Below the pieces are notes generated by a model that had not been told where the DNA came from, ran no database searches, and saw only the letters and a list, made by a program, of their open reading frames with translations. Positions 63,584 to 64,000 of a stretch of DNA of 64,000 nt are shown here, one piece after another (the first letter of the stretch is position 1; each line of letters opens with the position of its first letter). Source of the stretch: Roseovarius arcticus (GTDB taxonomy: Bacteria; Pseudomonadota; Alphaproteobacteria; Rhodobacterales; Rhodobacteraceae); the NCBI RefSeq assembly GCF_006125015.1, contig NZ_SZZN01000001.1, positions 744,001 through 808,000 of the forward strand. The letters run 5' to 3'. The position numbers and the translations under genes are program-made.

Positions 63584-64000
63584 CTACCCAGAGTGAGTGC
63601 CTCGCACTGGATAGTCCTTTTTACGTATAAAGGTTAGTCCGTCGAGCAGACCCTTCAAAGCAGGGCGTGAGAACGGCGCATTCGATACGTCCACGATCTG
63701 AACTTTACCATCATCGCGCACAACAAACGTAGCAGGCTCCGCAAAGGGCCGGTCAGTTTCTTCGGGGCTGCGTGGATCAGAAATATACACCCCCAGCTGC
63801 CCCATCTGAGCAAGGCTGAGATCATAGCCAATAGTCCCACTGTAGCCTATGTCGCTGGCTGAGTCCGTCGCCTTGTCTTCCGGGTCGGCCGAGACTGCGA
63901 TAACATCGACGTCGATCTCAGCAAAGTCGTCCAGCAGACCGTTAAGCTCAGTTAGGTAGGTTTTGCAGATCGGGCAGTGCTTTCCACGATAAACCACGAC
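63584..64000 (-). CDS. AhpC/TSA-family peroxiredoxin-like protein (N-terminus outside the window)
   Basis: The visible 138 codons read in frame through the window edge. They contain YRGKHCPICKTYLTELNGLL, a Cys-Pro-x-Cys redox site, VDVIAVSADPEDKATDSASD and FAEPATFVVRDDGKVQIVDV, the usual thioredoxin-fold strands of AhpC/TSA proteins. The Cys-Pro-Ile-Cys site suits a thiol peroxidase or disulfide-linked reductase. The start lies beyond 64000. It converges on mclA. Confidence 0.82.
   Translation of the reverse strand, partial: VVVYRGKHCPICKTYLTELNGLLDDFAEIDVDVIAVSADPEDKATDSASDIGYSGTIGYDLSLAQMGQLGVYISDPRSPEETDRPFAEPATFVVRDDGKVQIVDVSNAPFSRPALKGLLDGLTFIRKKDYPVRGTHSG

Overview
The window looks like chromosomal DNA of a marine alphaproteobacterium of the Roseobacter group (Rhodobacteraceae). 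The evidence is the mix of gene types: TRAP and polyamine transporters, RTX proteins with type I secretion, a serine-cycle operon, a phasin and NarL/LuxR-type regulators, in moderately GC-rich DNA. No rRNA, tRNA or CRISPR array was seen. Remnants of IS6, IS3 and tyrosine-recombinase genes and several broken genes show a genome that has taken in mobile DNA and is losing it.

Layout. 1-5 kb: an IS6 remnant, an OmpA-like/Sel1 pair, and a GFA + DUF899 pair behind a stress-type promoter. 4.8-7.8 kb: an envelope glycosylation operon (lipid-A-synthase N-domain protein, ArnT-like transferase, dolichol-phosphate-mannose-type GT2). 8-13 kb: cytochrome c, phasin, two decayed genes and a CadC-like regulator with TPRs. 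13.3-15.3 kb: a degraded stretch with integrase and membrane-protein fragments around a GNAT gene. 17-22.7 kb: TRAP transporter, amidase and 2-hydroxyacid dehydrogenase operon. 24-29 kb: LysR regulator divergent from a taurine-type ABC transporter whose permease carries an inserted domain. 29-31 kb: small stress-type genes (PRC-barrel, CHRD).

31-45.7 kb is the most distinctive island. It holds a type I secretion adaptor, an RTX protein, a secretion ABC transporter and a 2250-residue RTX protein with an animal-type heme peroxidase domain that keeps its catalytic His, Arg and Glu. Next to it lies a NarL-type two-component pair arranged tail to tail. A perfect 7-2-7 inverted repeat sits in the divergent promoter region. 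The architecture matches secreted heme peroxidases linked to Mn(II)/superoxide chemistry in marine alphaproteobacteria; the substrate here is inference.

46.5-54.3 kb: cyclopropane-fatty-acid synthase, an IS3 remnant, a LuxR-type regulator and a polyamine ABC transporter operon whose binding-protein gene has a one-base deletion. 54.5-63.4 kb: a serine-cycle module (sgaA-mtkA-mtkB-hprA-ppc on the minus strand; a NarL-type regulator and malyl-CoA lyase on the plus strand). The divergent promoter region has a 12-bp inverted repeat containing NarL-like heptamers. Together these genes convert glyoxylate, serine and hydroxypyruvate to PEP and oxaloacetate, then malyl-CoA, and regenerate glyoxylate plus acetyl-CoA. 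The window ends inside an AhpC/TSA-family gene.

Four genes (DUF899, PRC-barrel, CHRD, cfa) are preceded by GGAAC-N16/17-(C/A)GTT elements, which suggests a shared ECF-sigma stress regulon.
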